In this document: piece by piece, positions 9,056 through 18,152 of the stretch
How positions within the stretch are numbered: the first letter of the stretch is position 1
Layout: each line of letters begins with the position of its first letter
Source of the DNA: a virus
IMG/VR virus record: IMGVR_UViG_3300023110_001238
Coordinates: 1 to 52,352 of that record
Strand: one strand, 5' to 3'
Length of the DNA stretch: 52,352 bases
Position numbers and translations under genes: made by a program
Notes under the pieces: generated by a model
Databases searched by the model: none
The model's input: the letters and a program-made list of their open reading frames with translations, nothing else
What the model was told of the DNA's origin: nothing

Positions 9056-10690
9056 ATGGCGATTAAACTATTCGGATTCACTCTAGGCAAAAAGGATGTT
9101 GTAGATCAACAACCTCCTAACCAGCCTTCTTTTACTCTTCCAAATGAGGCAATGGATGACGGTGCAGTTACCGTTACTCAAAACGCTTATTACGGTACCT
9201 ATGTTGATTTAGAAGGCTCAGTTCGTAATGAAATTGAGCTTATCACCAGATATCGTGAAATGGCAAATCACCCCGAACTTGAACAGGCAATTGATGATAT
9301 TGTTAATGAATCTATCACACATGATGAAACGGGCAAGAGTGTTGATATTCGATTAGATAATCTTCAACAACCAGAAACAATTAAAAGAAAAATCAGAGAT
9401 GAGTTTAATAATGTTTTGAGAATGTTAAACTTTAATAATCTAGCTGATGATTTATTTAAAAGATGGTATATTGATGGTCGTATTTACTATCATGTTGTTG
9501 TGGACGAATCAAGACCAAAAGATGGTATTAAAGAATTAAGATACATTGACCCACGCAAAATAAGAAAAGTCCGTGAAGTCAAAAAAGAAAAAGACCCTAA
9601 AACTGGTGCATTAATCATCAAGTCTATTGGTGAATATTATGTCTATAATGAAAGAGGACAAACAACACAGTCTTATGGAACAAGTTTAAATCAAGGTTTA
9701 AGAATTGCACCAGAATCAATTATTAATATTAATTCTGGATTAATGGATGCTAAAAATACTTTTGTTATTTCTTATTTACACAAAGCAATTAAACCTTTGA
9801 ATCAATTAAGAATGATTGAGGATGCTGTTGTTATTTACAGATTATCAAGAGCTCCAGAAAGACGAATATTTTACATTGATGTTGGTAACTTACCAAAAGG
9901 TAAAGCTGAACAATACTTAAGAGATGTTATGGTCAAATACCGTAACAAGATGGTATATGATGCTTCTACTGGTGAGTTAAGAGATGATAGAAAACATATG
10001 TCAATGTTAGAAGACTTTTGGTTACCAAGACGAGAAGGTGGTAAAGGTACCGAAATTACTACATTACCTGCTGGCCAAAACCTTGGTGAATTAGAAGATG
10101 TAAAATATTTTAGAAATAAACTTTTACAATCATTGAATGTTCCTTTGTCTCGTTTAGAACCACAACAAGGTGGTATGATAGGTTTAGGTCGTTCAACAGA
10201 AGTTACAAGAGATGAAGTTAAATTTGGTAAATTTATTACAAGACTAAGAAATAAGTTTTCACAAGTATTTGATAGCGCTTTAAAAATTCAACTTGTATTG
10301 AAAGGCATTTGTTCTTTAGAAGAATGGCAAGATTTTCAGGAACAAATTTATTATGATTATTTAAAAGATAATAACTTTACGGAGTTAAAGGAAGCAGAAC
10401 TTCTTAGAGAAAGAATAGGTCTTCTTAACATAGTTGACCCATATATTGGTCGTTATTATTCAACTAATTGGGTTAAGAAAAATGTTCTTCAAATGTCTAA
10501 TGAAGAAGTTGACCAAATGGAAAAAGAAATTGAAGAAGAACAGGAAGCTGGTGTTCAGTTTGGCCAAAGCGAAGCTGATCCTAATCAATTTCCACCAGAA
10601 GACAACACAAAAGATAACGACCAAACAGAATCAGAAACACCAGAACTTGATGCTGATGTAATTAAGTTTGGTGGTATAAATAGAAACTAG
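9056..10690 (+). CDS. gp20: Portal vertex protein gp20
   Basis: A 544-residue portal protein (T4 gp20 is 524). Recognisable segments include AYYGTYVDLEGSVRNEIELI, YREMANHPELEQAIDDIVNE, RWYIDGRIYYHVVVDE, DVGNLPKGKAEQYLRDVM and VPLSRLEPQ, all in the order found in T4-like portals. The dodecamer nucleates prohead assembly, anchors the terminase and later joins the neck. The C-terminus is acidic. A TATAAATA late promoter lies inside its last codons, serving the following core genes. Confidence 0.95.
   Translation: MAIKLFGFTLGKKDVVDQQPPNQPSFTLPNEAMDDGAVTVTQNAYYGTYVDLEGSVRNEIELITRYREMANHPELEQAIDDIVNESITHDETGKSVDIRLDNLQQPETIKRKIRDEFNNVLRMLNFNNLADDLFKRWYIDGRIYYHVVVDESRPKDGIKELRYIDPRKIRKVREVKKEKDPKTGALIIKSIGEYYVYNERGQTTQSYGTSLNQGLRIAPESIININSGLMDAKNTFVISYLHKAIKPLNQLRMIEDAVVIYRLSRAPERRIFYIDVGNLPKGKAEQYLRDVMVKYRNKMVYDASTGELRDDRKHMSMLEDFWLPRREGGKGTEITTLPAGQNLGELEDVKYFRNKLLQSLNVPLSRLEPQQGGMIGLGRSTEVTRDEVKFGKFITRLRNKFSQVFDSALKIQLVLKGICSLEEWQDFQEQIYYDYLKDNNFTELKEAELLRERIGLLNIVDPYIGRYYSTNWVKKNVLQMSNEEVDQMEKEIEEEQEAGVQFGQSEADPNQFPPEDNTKDNDQTESETPELDADVIKFGGINRN
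10675..10682 (+). promoter_or_regulatory. Late promoter upstream of the prohead core genes
   Basis: A perfect TATAAATA lies within the final codons of gene 20, 18 bases before the next ATG, with AGGAG in between. It matches the T4 late consensus exactly. Confidence 0.65.
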
Positions 10691-10700
10691 GAGAAATATT

Positions 10701-10985
10701 ATGGTAGATGTAGTTGATGTAGTAAATCAAATAGCAGCGGCTCAAAGCTCAGATGCTAAAGATAGTTTACATAACCTTTTATCACAAAAGGCTATGGAAG
10801 CTTTAGATGGTAAAAAACAAGAAATTGCTAAAAATTTATTTTCTAATGGTGAAACTCCACCAGTAGCAGATGATGATGGCAATATTGATGTGGAAGTTCA
10901 AGACACAGCTGACACTCCGGTTGAAGAGCCGGAAACAAATGTAGAAGTTGAAGAGCAACCAGAAGAAGAACAAGAACAAGAATGA
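10701..10985 (+). CDS. Acidic prohead core protein (gp67/gp68 position)
   Basis: A 94-residue, very acidic protein between portal and protease, where T4 encodes the core proteins gp67 and gp68. The N-terminal half (VVNQIAAAQSSDAKDSLHNL, then KAMEALDGKKQEIAKNLF) resembles conserved core proteins of marine T4-like phages. The C-terminal 40 residues are almost all Glu, Asp, Val, Pro and Thr. It probably forms part of the internal scaffold removed by gp21. It overlaps the next gene by four bases (ATGA). Which T4 core protein it corresponds to is not clear. Confidence 0.6.
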   Translation: MVDVVDVVNQIAAAQSSDAKDSLHNLLSQKAMEALDGKKQEIAKNLFSNGETPPVADDDGNIDVEVQDTADTPVEEPETNVEVEEQPEEEQEQE

Positions 10986-11731
10986 AACAATTAAACGAAT
11001 TTAGGGACATCGAAGAACTTTTATCTGAACAAGAAATAGATATCAAAAAATTTGATATTCTTGTCAGAGCTGGGTTAGCAGATAAAACAAAGATTCAAAG
11101 ACTTCATCGTATTTTAGATAAGATGAAAGAAGAGCGTCCTGTGTTTAATCCAACAGAAAGACGATTGTTACAAGATTTGTTTAATAAAATGGTTGGTCTT
11201 TTAACGGACAATCCACAATTATTCCAAAGAACACGCCGTGCGGTAAGAGAAGAATCGGAAGATATTACAACTGAACCCATTATTGAAGACAGGAAAGAAA
11301 AAACAGGACCAAATGACCCACCATTTGTTTTAATTTTAAAAAGAAAATCTTTTAGACCTTATCCAAACGGTATGAAAGTAGCATTATATCACAGCGCTAA
11401 ACTTGATAGATACTTTACTGTTCCTTATAGTGCAAAAGGATTTGAAACTCCTATTCAAGCTGAAAGCACAAATGACATAAATAGTGAAGTAGTTCAGGAA
11501 AGCGTAATGGACCAATTACATTCTATCGTTGCAAACAAGCAAGCGAAGAGTGTAAAGTTTGGTAATGGTCAAACTAGAAAAGTGGATCATTATACAGCTT
11601 CAGCTATGACAAATGTTCATAAGGCTCTTAAACCTGAAAACGCTAAAAAATATGCTGACCTTGTTCATAAAAGTCCAGAACACTTTATGAAAGGTTCAGA
11701 TTTTGCATTTAAGGCTCATAGTAAAAAATGA
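10982..11731 (+). CDS. Putative prohead or head-associated protein
   Basis: A 249-residue protein of unknown function inside the head assembly cluster. The N-terminus MKQLNEFRDIEELLSEQ contains an LSE sequence ending at residue 16 that fits the gp21 cleavage rule (L/I)xE. A helical region follows (RLLQDLFNKMVGLL), then from about residue 110 a domain containing PPFVLILKRKSFRPYPNGMK and RYFTVPYS. The C-terminus is rich in Lys and His. Its position and leader suggest a core or internal head protein. It overlaps the genes on both sides by four bases, so expression is coupled with them. Confidence 0.5.
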   Translation: MKQLNEFRDIEELLSEQEIDIKKFDILVRAGLADKTKIQRLHRILDKMKEERPVFNPTERRLLQDLFNKMVGLLTDNPQLFQRTRRAVREESEDITTEPIIEDRKEKTGPNDPPFVLILKRKSFRPYPNGMKVALYHSAKLDRYFTVPYSAKGFETPIQAESTNDINSEVVQESVMDQLHSIVANKQAKSVKFGNGQTRKVDHYTASAMTNVHKALKPENAKKYADLVHKSPEHFMKGSDFAFKAHSKK

Positions 11732-12162
11732 GCATAATTGATTCTTTAATAGAGAATAAGTTAGACGAAGTAAAAGAAAAGATTAGAGCTCGTCTAAATG
11801 AGCTGACTGCAAAATACATTGAAGAAGCTAAAAAATATATTGCGGCTGATTCATTTGATTTAGAAGAAGCTTATAAACGCAACCCTAACATTATTCGTAT
11901 GGGTCGTGTTAAAAAGATTCGTAGAAGAATACGAAGAAATGCAAAAGGTAGAATCACTGTTCAAAAAAACAGAAGGCGTTCTGCCATTAAAGGGTATCGT
12001 ATTTCGGGTAATACTGTAAGACGGATACCGGCTACAACAAGATTAAGAAAGGCTCGTTTATTAAAACGGTCTTGGAAAACAACAAGAAGAGCGAAACTAC
12101 GCCGTTCTCTAATTAAAAGAAGAATGTCGATGCGTAGAAGAAGTTCATTAGGATTAAAGTAA
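11728..12162 (+). CDS. Very basic head-cluster protein, possible internal DNA-binding protein
   Basis: A 144-residue protein with two halves. Residues 1-57 are helical and mixed-charge, and include SLIEN, which fits the gp21 rule. Residues 58-144 are dominated by Arg and Lys in short repeats such as KKIRRRIRRNAKGRI, KARLLKRSWKTTRRAKLRRS and KRRMSMRRRSSLGLK. I recognise this basic tail from head-cluster proteins of other large phages, without an assigned role. T4 packs basic internal proteins with its DNA, so a DNA-contacting core or internal protein is plausible. It overlaps the preceding gene by four bases and the next starts two bases later. Confidence 0.5.
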   Translation: MSIIDSLIENKLDEVKEKIRARLNELTAKYIEEAKKYIAADSFDLEEAYKRNPNIIRMGRVKKIRRRIRRNAKGRITVQKNRRRSAIKGYRISGNTVRRIPATTRLRKARLLKRSWKTTRRAKLRRSLIKRRMSMRRRSSLGLK

Positions 12163-12163
12163 A

Positions 12164-12385
12164 ATGGCATGGGTTACGGTTCCAGGTTCTGATGGTGTTT
12201 GGGAGTATGAAAATACTGCTACATCATCTGACACATATCCTGATGCTAACGGTACATATTCGGGCGGAGTAAGAAGTTTCACAAGACCGAATGGCGTAAC
12301 AGAAGAGATTTATGCTAGATGTAGGAAAGCCGGCGAAACAATTGAGCGTGGCGAACTTTCTAAAACCTACTATGATGCACAATAG
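12164..12385 (+). CDS. Small conserved phage protein of unknown function
   Basis: A 73-residue protein. The sequence AWVTVPGSDGVWEYENTAT with DTYPDANG is a pattern I associate with small proteins of marine T4-like phages, but no function is known to me. It is short, aromatic and likely beta-rich, with one Cys and no membrane segment. It lies between the basic core protein and the prohead protease, so it is probably late and head-related. It starts one base after the TAA of the preceding gene. Confidence 0.55.
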   Translation: MAWVTVPGSDGVWEYENTATSSDTYPDANGTYSGGVRSFTRPNGVTEEIYARCRKAGETIERGELSKTYYDAQ

Positions 12386-12402
12386 ATTTAAGGGAAAGAA
12401 AC

Positions 12403-13050
12403 ATGAAACTCATAACAGAAACTATTGAAAATGTAAAAGTTCTTACCGAAGAAAAAAACGGTAAGAAAAAACTATACATTGAAGGTACATTTTTGGTTGG
12501 CGATACAGTTAATCGTAACAACAGAATGTATAAAATGGATACTCTCAGAAATGAGGTTGATAGATATAACGAAGAGTATATTAAAACGAATCGTGCTCTT
12601 GGTGAGTTAGGTCATCCTGATACACCAACAATCAACCTTGAAAGAGTTTCCCATAAAATTGTTTCTTTGAGTGAAGATGGAAATACATTTTATGGTAAAG
12701 CTCAAATTTTAGAAACACCTTATGGTGATATCGTTAAGAATTTTTTAGAAAACGATGTTAGCATTGGAGTTTCTTCAAGAGCTTTAGGTTCGGTCGTTCA
12801 AACAAAAGAAGGTTATAATTTGGTGCAAGACGATTTAAAACTTGCTACGGCGGCTGATATTGTTGCGGATCCGTCCGCACCTGGTGCTTTCGTTAATGGC
12901 ATCATGGAAAATAAAGAATGGATGTTCGTTAAAGGGTCTTGGGTAGAACAAGACTTTGACCATGCCAAGAAAGCAATCAGAAAAGCATCAGCCAGAGAAA
13001 TCGAAGCGGTTGCTTTGAAATTATTTGAAAATTATATTCGAAAACTTTAA
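12403..13050 (+). CDS. gp21: Prohead protease gp21
   Basis: A 215-residue homologue of T4 gp21, the serine protease of the prohead core that cleaves scaffold, capsid and internal proteins after (L/I)xE sites. It belongs to the herpesvirus assemblin-type fold. The likely catalytic His is H71 in GELGHP and the nucleophile Ser is in IGVSSRA (124-125). The N-terminal VKVLTEE fits self-cleavage. It precedes the scaffold and capsid genes as in T4. It matters for the window because several late proteins carry leaders that match its site. Confidence 0.93.
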   Translation: MKLITETIENVKVLTEEKNGKKKLYIEGTFLVGDTVNRNNRMYKMDTLRNEVDRYNEEYIKTNRALGELGHPDTPTINLERVSHKIVSLSEDGNTFYGKAQILETPYGDIVKNFLENDVSIGVSSRALGSVVQTKEGYNLVQDDLKLATAADIVADPSAPGAFVNGIMENKEWMFVKGSWVEQDFDHAKKAIRKASAREIEAVALKLFENYIRKL

Positions 13051-13053
13051 TTT

Positions 13054-13061
13054 TATAAATA
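13054..13061 (+). promoter_or_regulatory. Late promoter upstream of gene 22
   Basis: A perfect TATAAATA starts three bases after the gene 21 stop and lies 26 bases before the scaffold ATG, with AAGGAG in the leader. It would drive the abundant scaffold and capsid proteins. Confidence 0.7.
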
Positions 13062-13087
13062 TAAGATAAAACATAAGGAGAATCCTA

Positions 13088-14185
13088 ATGGCAACAAATA
13101 AACTTATGGAAGCCGCTGCTGATATTCTTGCAACTAGCAAGTCTAACGCACCAGCTATGCCTCCACAAAAGTTACCAGGTGAGGTTCAAGATTTAGGTGG
13201 TCCAACCAATACTAATTCTAAACCACTTGATGATTCAAATAAATTGAAGCTTCAAACACCTGATAATTCAGCAAAGAACAAAGCGTCTATTGCTGCTAAG
13301 CCATCTGCTGCTTCCGCTAAAATGGAAGATGCAGAAGTTGAAGCACAAGAAGACGAATTCATCGAAGAAGAAAACTTAGAAGAAACACAAGAAGTTGAAG
13401 CTAATTCTGTTGATGAAGAAGAAACAGAAGAAGAAATCAAAGAAGCTTGGAAGAAAAAAATGAAAGAAGACATCGACAATATGTTTGCTGACGATGAAAC
13501 TATTTCAGAAGAATTCAAATCTAAAGCTACTACAATCTTCGAAACTCGTGTTCATGACCGTGTAACTCAAATCCAAGAACAAATGGAGGCTGAATATGCT
13601 GGTCAATTAGAAGAAGCTATCGATACAATTAAGAATGACCTAACTCAAAAAGTTGATGATTACCTTTCATATGTTGTTGAACAATGGATGGAAGATAATG
13701 AAATTGCTATTGAATCAGGTTTGCGTTCTGAATTAACAGAAGAGTTTATCGCAGGTATGAGAACATTGTTCACTGAACATTATATTGATGTTCCTGCCGA
13801 AAAAGTTGATTTGGTTGATGAGTTAGCTACTAAAGTTGAAGAACTTGAAAGCAAACTCAACGAAGAAATCGAGCGTGGTGTTGAATACAAAAAAGAACTT
13901 GTTGAATCACGCAAAAATGAAATTACTCGTGTTGTAACAGACGGTCTTACAGAAACTCAAGTTGAAAAAATTAAATCACTTGCAGAAAGTGTTGAATTCT
14001 CCACAGAGGACGAATACAAATCCAAACTTGAAACAATCCGTGAGAACTATTTCCCATCAGGTGTTAAAAAAGCTGATGAAGAACAACTTCACGAAAATGT
14101 AGAAGATGAGACAACAGAAGACAAGAAGATTTCTGATCCTTTTGTAGCTGCTGTTTCTCAAGCAATTAGTAAAACAAAGAAATAA
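13088..14185 (+). CDS. gp22: Prohead core scaffolding protein gp22
   Basis: A 365-residue scaffold protein in the gene 22 position. It is highly charged, with a long acidic stretch (about residues 78-120, mainly Glu), then predicted helices and coiled coil through most of the rest (for example KVEELESKLNEEIERG). This composition and the position between protease and capsid are typical of T4 gp22, which forms the inner core of the prohead and is degraded by gp21 to small peptides. The C-terminal AAVSQAISKTKK resembles other gp22 ends. Sequence similarity to T4 is weak, so the call rests partly on position. Confidence 0.88.
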   Translation: MATNKLMEAAADILATSKSNAPAMPPQKLPGEVQDLGGPTNTNSKPLDDSNKLKLQTPDNSAKNKASIAAKPSAASAKMEDAEVEAQEDEFIEEENLEETQEVEANSVDEEETEEEIKEAWKKKMKEDIDNMFADDETISEEFKSKATTIFETRVHDRVTQIQEQMEAEYAGQLEEAIDTIKNDLTQKVDDYLSYVVEQWMEDNEIAIESGLRSELTEEFIAGMRTLFTEHYIDVPAEKVDLVDELATKVEELESKLNEEIERGVEYKKELVESRKNEITRVVTDGLTETQVEKIKSLAESVEFSTEDEYKSKLETIRENYFPSGVKKADEEQLHENVEDETTEDKKISDPFVAAVSQAISKTKK

Positions 14186-14199
14186 TTTAGGAGAACAAT

Positions 14200-15546
14200 A
14201 TGTATTTGTCCGAACAATTACAAACTAAATGGGCAGGCGTGCTAGACCATCCTGATTTAGCCCCTATTCAAGACCCATATAAAAAGGCTGTTACAGCTGT
14301 TGTTCTTGAAAACCAAGCTTTAGAAATGAGCAAATCTAACGAAGTGCTTTCTGAAGCTGTACCAACTAACGCAGCTTCGGCTGGTTTAGGTTCAGGTGGT
14401 GCTGCTGGTTTTTCAGGTTCTGCTGCTGCTACAGGTCCAGTTGCTGGTTTTGATCCGATTCTAATTTCATTAGTTCGCCGTTCATTACCAAACTTAATCG
14501 CATACGATGTTGCTGGTGTTCAACCAATGACAGGTCCTACAGGCCTTATTTTTGCTATGCGTTCATTATACGAAGGTCAATCAGGTCCTGAAGCTTTCTA
14601 TAACGAAGCTAATACAGGTCATTCTGGTTTAGGTACTGCACAATCAGACATCGCTGTTGGTGCTGCTGCTGCTAACACCTTTGTAGGTAACGCAGCTGCT
14701 GTTGGTGCTATGTCAACCGCTAAAGCAGAAGCTTTAGGTGACAGTTCTAACACATTCCAAGAAATGGCATTCTCAATTGAGAAAGTAACTGTTACTGCTA
14801 AAACTCGTGCATTAAAAGCAGAATACTCAATTGAATTAGCACAAGACCTTAAAGCTGTTCATGGTCTTGACGCTGAAACAGAATTAGCAAATATTCTTTC
14901 AACAGAAATTCTTGCTGAAATCAACCGTGAAGTTGTTAGAACAATCTACTCTGTTGCTAAAACAGGTTGTCAGACTGGTACAACAGCTGGTGGTCAGTTC
15001 GATTTAGATACTGATTCAAACGGTCGCTGGATGGTTGAAAAAATTAAAGGTCTTGCTTTCCAACTCGAAAGAGAAGCAAATGCGATTGCAAAATTAACTC
15101 GTAGAGGAAAAGGTAACATCGTTATCTGTTCATCAGATGTTGCTTCTGCTCTTGCAATGGCAGGTCTTTTAGACTACAACCCAGCACTACAAGCACAAAC
15201 TAACTTAACAGTTGATGATACAGGCAATACATTTGCAGGTACATTATTTGGTCGCATTAAAGTGTATGTTGATCCATACGCTCCAGTAAATGCTTCTAAA
15301 GAATTTGCTGTTGTTGGTTATAAAGGTTCTAACGCTTATGACGCTGGTCTGTTCTACTGCCCATATGTTCCATTACAAATGGTTCGTGCAGTTGATACAG
15401 GTACTTTCCAACCAAAAATTGGCTTCAAAACCCGTTACGGTTTAGTTGCTAACCCATTTGCAGAAGGTACTAACCAAGGCGAAGGCGCATTAAATGTGTT
15501 ATCTAACAACTACTATCGTGCATTTAAAGTTGCTAACTTAATGTAA
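14200..15546 (+). CDS. gp23: Major capsid protein gp23
   Basis: A 448-residue HK97-fold major capsid protein. Conserved T4-like segments include PNLIAYDVAGVQPMTGPTGL, FAMRSLY, EMAFSIEKVTVTAKTRALKA, YSIELAQDLKAVHGLD and IVICSSDVASAL. The propeptide contains EVLSEAVPTN, giving a probable gp21 cleavage after Glu52 (LSE/A); T4 gp23 loses 65 residues in the same way. It is followed by a strong terminator and preceded by AGGAG. Many Ala- and Gly-rich insertions lie between residues 50 and 170. Confidence 0.97.
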   Translation: MYLSEQLQTKWAGVLDHPDLAPIQDPYKKAVTAVVLENQALEMSKSNEVLSEAVPTNAASAGLGSGGAAGFSGSAAATGPVAGFDPILISLVRRSLPNLIAYDVAGVQPMTGPTGLIFAMRSLYEGQSGPEAFYNEANTGHSGLGTAQSDIAVGAAAANTFVGNAAAVGAMSTAKAEALGDSSNTFQEMAFSIEKVTVTAKTRALKAEYSIELAQDLKAVHGLDAETELANILSTEILAEINREVVRTIYSVAKTGCQTGTTAGGQFDLDTDSNGRWMVEKIKGLAFQLEREANAIAKLTRRGKGNIVICSSDVASALAMAGLLDYNPALQAQTNLTVDDTGNTFAGTLFGRIKVYVDPYAPVNASKEFAVVGYKGSNAYDAGLFYCPYVPLQMVRAVDTGTFQPKIGFKTRYGLVANPFAEGTNQGEGALNVLSNNYYRAFKVANLM

Positions 15547-15576
15547 TATAGTTTGTTAGTCTAACTAACTTAAAGA

Positions 15577-15602
15577 GAGGCACTTCGGTGCCTCTTTTTT
15601 TA
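15577..15602 (+). terminator. Intrinsic terminator after gene 23
   Basis: Stem GAGGCAC/GTGCCTC with a stable TTCG tetraloop is followed by a run of T. It lies about 30 bases after the capsid gene stop. Confidence 0.93.
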
Positions 15603-15619
15603 TCTACGGCTTATAGTAG

Positions 15620-15627
15620 CATAAATA
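15620..15627 (+). promoter_or_regulatory. Late promoter upstream of the tube-like paralogue
   Basis: CATAAATA lies 18 bases after the gene 23 terminator and 27 bases before the next ATG. It matches the element before gene 13 exactly. Confidence 0.65.
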
Positions 15628-15653
15628 CACCATAACATTTATGGAAATAATAC

Positions 15654-16193
15654 ATGGCAGTTACAGATAGAAATCCGAGTAATCCTAATTTTTTACAACC
15701 CAATAAGTATATACTGAATTTTGGTAGATTGCCAAACATTCAATACTTTTGTCAATCTGTTTCCGTTCCAGGCATTTCTATGTCAGAAACTCCACAATTT
15801 ACACCGTTTGTAGATTTGTTTGCGCCTGGTGATAAAGCCATTTACGATTTATTGAATGTTACTTTTTTGATTGATGAAAGAATGGAATCTTGGATAGAAG
15901 TGCATGATTGGATTCGTGGCATGACCTTTCCAGAGGACTTTGATGATTACAAAGATTTAAGAAGATTAAACAAACAAGCTACTAGAGTAGCAACAAAAAG
16001 ACCTCAATATAGTGATGCAACATTAACATTATTATCTTCTTCAAACCAACCTTATATTCGTATGAAATTTTACGAATGTTTTCCAACTACGCTATCAACC
16101 TTTATAATGTCTTCAAGTGATAATCCTGATACGCTCTTAACAGCAGACGCCACTTTTCGGTATAGTTACTACGATATCGAAAAAACTTGGTAA
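15654..16193 (+). CDS. Tail tube-like structural protein (gp19 paralogue)
   Basis: A 179-residue protein with the same layout as the tube protein at 8458: an N-terminal NKYILNFGRLPN strand, then CQSVSVPGISMSE, then LLNVTFLIDERMESWIEVHDW, and an aromatic C-terminal strand (FRYSYYDIEKTW). T4 gp54 (tube initiator) and gp48 are other baseplate proteins at the start of the tube. I infer a baseplate or tube-terminal protein of the tube fold, not a second tube. It is transcribed alone from a late promoter and separated from the capsid gene by a terminator. Confidence 0.6.
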   Translation: MAVTDRNPSNPNFLQPNKYILNFGRLPNIQYFCQSVSVPGISMSETPQFTPFVDLFAPGDKAIYDLLNVTFLIDERMESWIEVHDWIRGMTFPEDFDDYKDLRRLNKQATRVATKRPQYSDATLTLLSSSNQPYIRMKFYECFPTTLSTFIMSSSDNPDTLLTADATFRYSYYDIEKTW

Positions 16194-16199
16194 AAACGC

Positions 16200-16228
16200 T
16201 TGACATTTGATTGCCAATTGGTTATACT
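16200..16228 (+). promoter_or_regulatory. Sigma70-type promoter of uvsY
   Basis: TTGACA (16200-16205) and TATACT (16223-16228) are separated by the ideal 17 bases. The element starts seven bases after the preceding stop. Consensus boxes without a late motif suggest early transcription by host RNA polymerase. Confidence 0.85.
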
Positions 16229-16251
16229 CCACTATTGGAGGATTATAAATT

Positions 16252-16686
16252 ATGAAACAATTAGAAGAACTACTAGAAATGTGGAGAAAAGATTCCGAAC
16301 TGGACAGAACTGAACCAGGTAAAGAACTAACAAAGATACCACAATTACACAGTAAGTATTTGAATATACTTTCTCGCCATCGTTTATTGTCTAAAGAATC
16401 TGAATTTAAATTAAATAAAATCAGACGACTTAAATGGGAATATTATACAGGCAAACTCGATGATGATGAGTTGAAGAAGTATGGTTGGGAACCATTTCCT
16501 TATGTTCTCAAAGCCGAACTCAACACATATTTAGAAAGTGATGAAGATATTAACAAACACAAAGCTGCTAAAACCTTACATGATGAAATTGTTACCGTGT
16601 GTGAAGCTATTCTTAAAGAATTAAACAACCGAACATGGGAACTTAGGTCATTTATTGATTGGGAGAAATTCATTCAAGGTGTATAA
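16252..16686 (+). CDS. uvsY: Recombination mediator UvsY
   Basis: A 144-residue homologue of T4 UvsY (137 residues), which loads the UvsX recombinase on single-stranded DNA coated with gp32. The segments LTKIPQLHSKYLNILSRHR, LNKIRRLKWEYYTGKLDDDE and LKELNNRTWELRSFIDWEKF are the family core. It opens an early operon behind a near-consensus promoter and is followed by uvsW with overlapping stop and start (TAATG). UvsX is encoded at 38239. Confidence 0.92.
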   Translation: MKQLEELLEMWRKDSELDRTEPGKELTKIPQLHSKYLNILSRHRLLSKESEFKLNKIRRLKWEYYTGKLDDDELKKYGWEPFPYVLKAELNTYLESDEDINKHKAAKTLHDEIVTVCEAILKELNNRTWELRSFIDWEKFIQGV

Positions 16687-18152
16687 TGGCTGATATCATT
16701 CTACATAAACAAAACGAATCTTATATTCAGTTAGAATGTGAAAGGCATTTTGCTCAAGAGATGTCCGAGTATTTTACATTCTTTGTGCCTGGTTATCAAT
16801 TCACACCGGCATATAAGATGCGAGCTTGGGATGGAAAGATAAGGCTTTTAGATTTGAGAAACTTTACCATATATCATGGTCTTGTAGCTTATATACAAAA
16901 GTTTTGTGAAGAAAGAAATTATAAGCTTGAAATAGATAAAGAAGTTAGTTCAACAGAGAGCTTTTCGGTACATGAAGCTAAAGAATTTATTGAATCTTTA
17001 AATTTACCTTACAAGGTCCGTGACTACCAACTCAAGTCTTTTATCACAGGAATTCGCAATAAAAGGGTTCTCCTACTGTCTCCAACTGCATCTGGTAAGT
17101 CCTTAATACTATACCTGATAGTGAGATATCTCCAAAGCTCTGATTATAAGAAAGGACTAATGATTGTGCCAACAACCTCATTAGTCGAACAAATGTTTAG
17201 TGATTTTAAATCGTATGGTTATGATTCAGACAAATACTGCCATAGACAATATTCAGGTAAAGAAAAACACACAAACAGTTTTATCACTATTACAACCTGG
17301 CAATCTGTTTATAAAAATCCTCCAGAATATTTTGAACAGTTTGATTTTGTTTTAGGTGACGAAGCTCACCAATTTAAAGCTAAGTCTTTAACAACAATTA
17401 TGTCAGGTTGTTCTAGTGCTAAATATAGGATAGGAACAACAGGCACTTTAGACGGTACACAAACACATCGCTTAGTATTAGAAGGTTTATTTGGTCCTGT
17501 TTATCGTGCAACAACTACATCTGAACTTATTGAACAAAAACATTTGGCGGATTTTAAAATCAAATGTTTAGTGTTGAAATATCCAGAATCGGTTTGCAAA
17601 CAAGCGAAAGAATGGGATTATAATACTGAAATAGATTATATTGTTCAAAACAAAGCACGAAACGAATTTATAAGAAACTTAGCCTTATCATTAAATGGAA
17701 ACTCTCTTATACTTTTTCAGTTTGTTGAAAAACATGGAAAAGATTTATATGAGGTCATTAAAGAAAAGGCGAAAAAAAGAAAAACATTTTTTGTTTTTGG
17801 TGGAACCGATACAGAATCTCGTGAAGCTGTTCGGTCAATTACTGAAAGAGAAAAAGATGCTATTATCGTAGCATCATATGGTACTTTTTCTACGGGTATA
17901 AATATAAGGAACTTACATAATATTATCTTTGCCTCGCCGAGTAAGTCTCGTATTCGTAATCTTCAATCTATCGGTCGAGGTTTAAGAGTAGGAGATAATA
18001 AAGAAGTAGCGACTTTGTTTGATATCGCTGATGATTTTAGAGTTGGTAAATTTACCAATTATACACTAAAACATTTTATTGAAAGAATGAAAATATATGA
18101 TGAAGAGAAGTTCAAATACAAGTTCTACAATATCGAACTCAAGAATGGCTGA
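16686..18152 (+). CDS. uvsW: Recombination helicase UvsW
   Basis: A 488-residue superfamily 2 helicase, like T4 UvsW (503), which unwinds R-loops and branched recombination intermediates and turns off origin replication late in infection. Walker A SPTASGKS (132-139), motif II GDEAH (224-228) and motif III GTTGTL are visible, and motif VI is SIGRGLR. The N-terminal 90 residues match the UvsW DNA-binding domain (AYKMRAWDGKIRLLD). The ATG at 16686 overlaps the uvsY stop; an upstream alternative start at 16659 would lie in uvsY. Confidence 0.93.
   Translation: MADIILHKQNESYIQLECERHFAQEMSEYFTFFVPGYQFTPAYKMRAWDGKIRLLDLRNFTIYHGLVAYIQKFCEERNYKLEIDKEVSSTESFSVHEAKEFIESLNLPYKVRDYQLKSFITGIRNKRVLLLSPTASGKSLILYLIVRYLQSSDYKKGLMIVPTTSLVEQMFSDFKSYGYDSDKYCHRQYSGKEKHTNSFITITTWQSVYKNPPEYFEQFDFVLGDEAHQFKAKSLTTIMSGCSSAKYRIGTTGTLDGTQTHRLVLEGLFGPVYRATTTSELIEQKHLADFKIKCLVLKYPESVCKQAKEWDYNTEIDYIVQNKARNEFIRNLALSLNGNSLILFQFVEKHGKDLYEVIKEKAKKRKTFFVFGGTDTESREAVRSITEREKDAIIVASYGTFSTGINIRNLHNIIFASPSKSRIRNLQSIGRGLRVGDNKEVATLFDIADDFRVGKFTNYTLKHFIERMKIYDEEKFKYKFYNIELKNG

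Noticed and set aside
11485-11492. CATAAATA inside the gene at 10982
   Set aside because: Lies within a coding region about 240 bases before the next start; likely chance.
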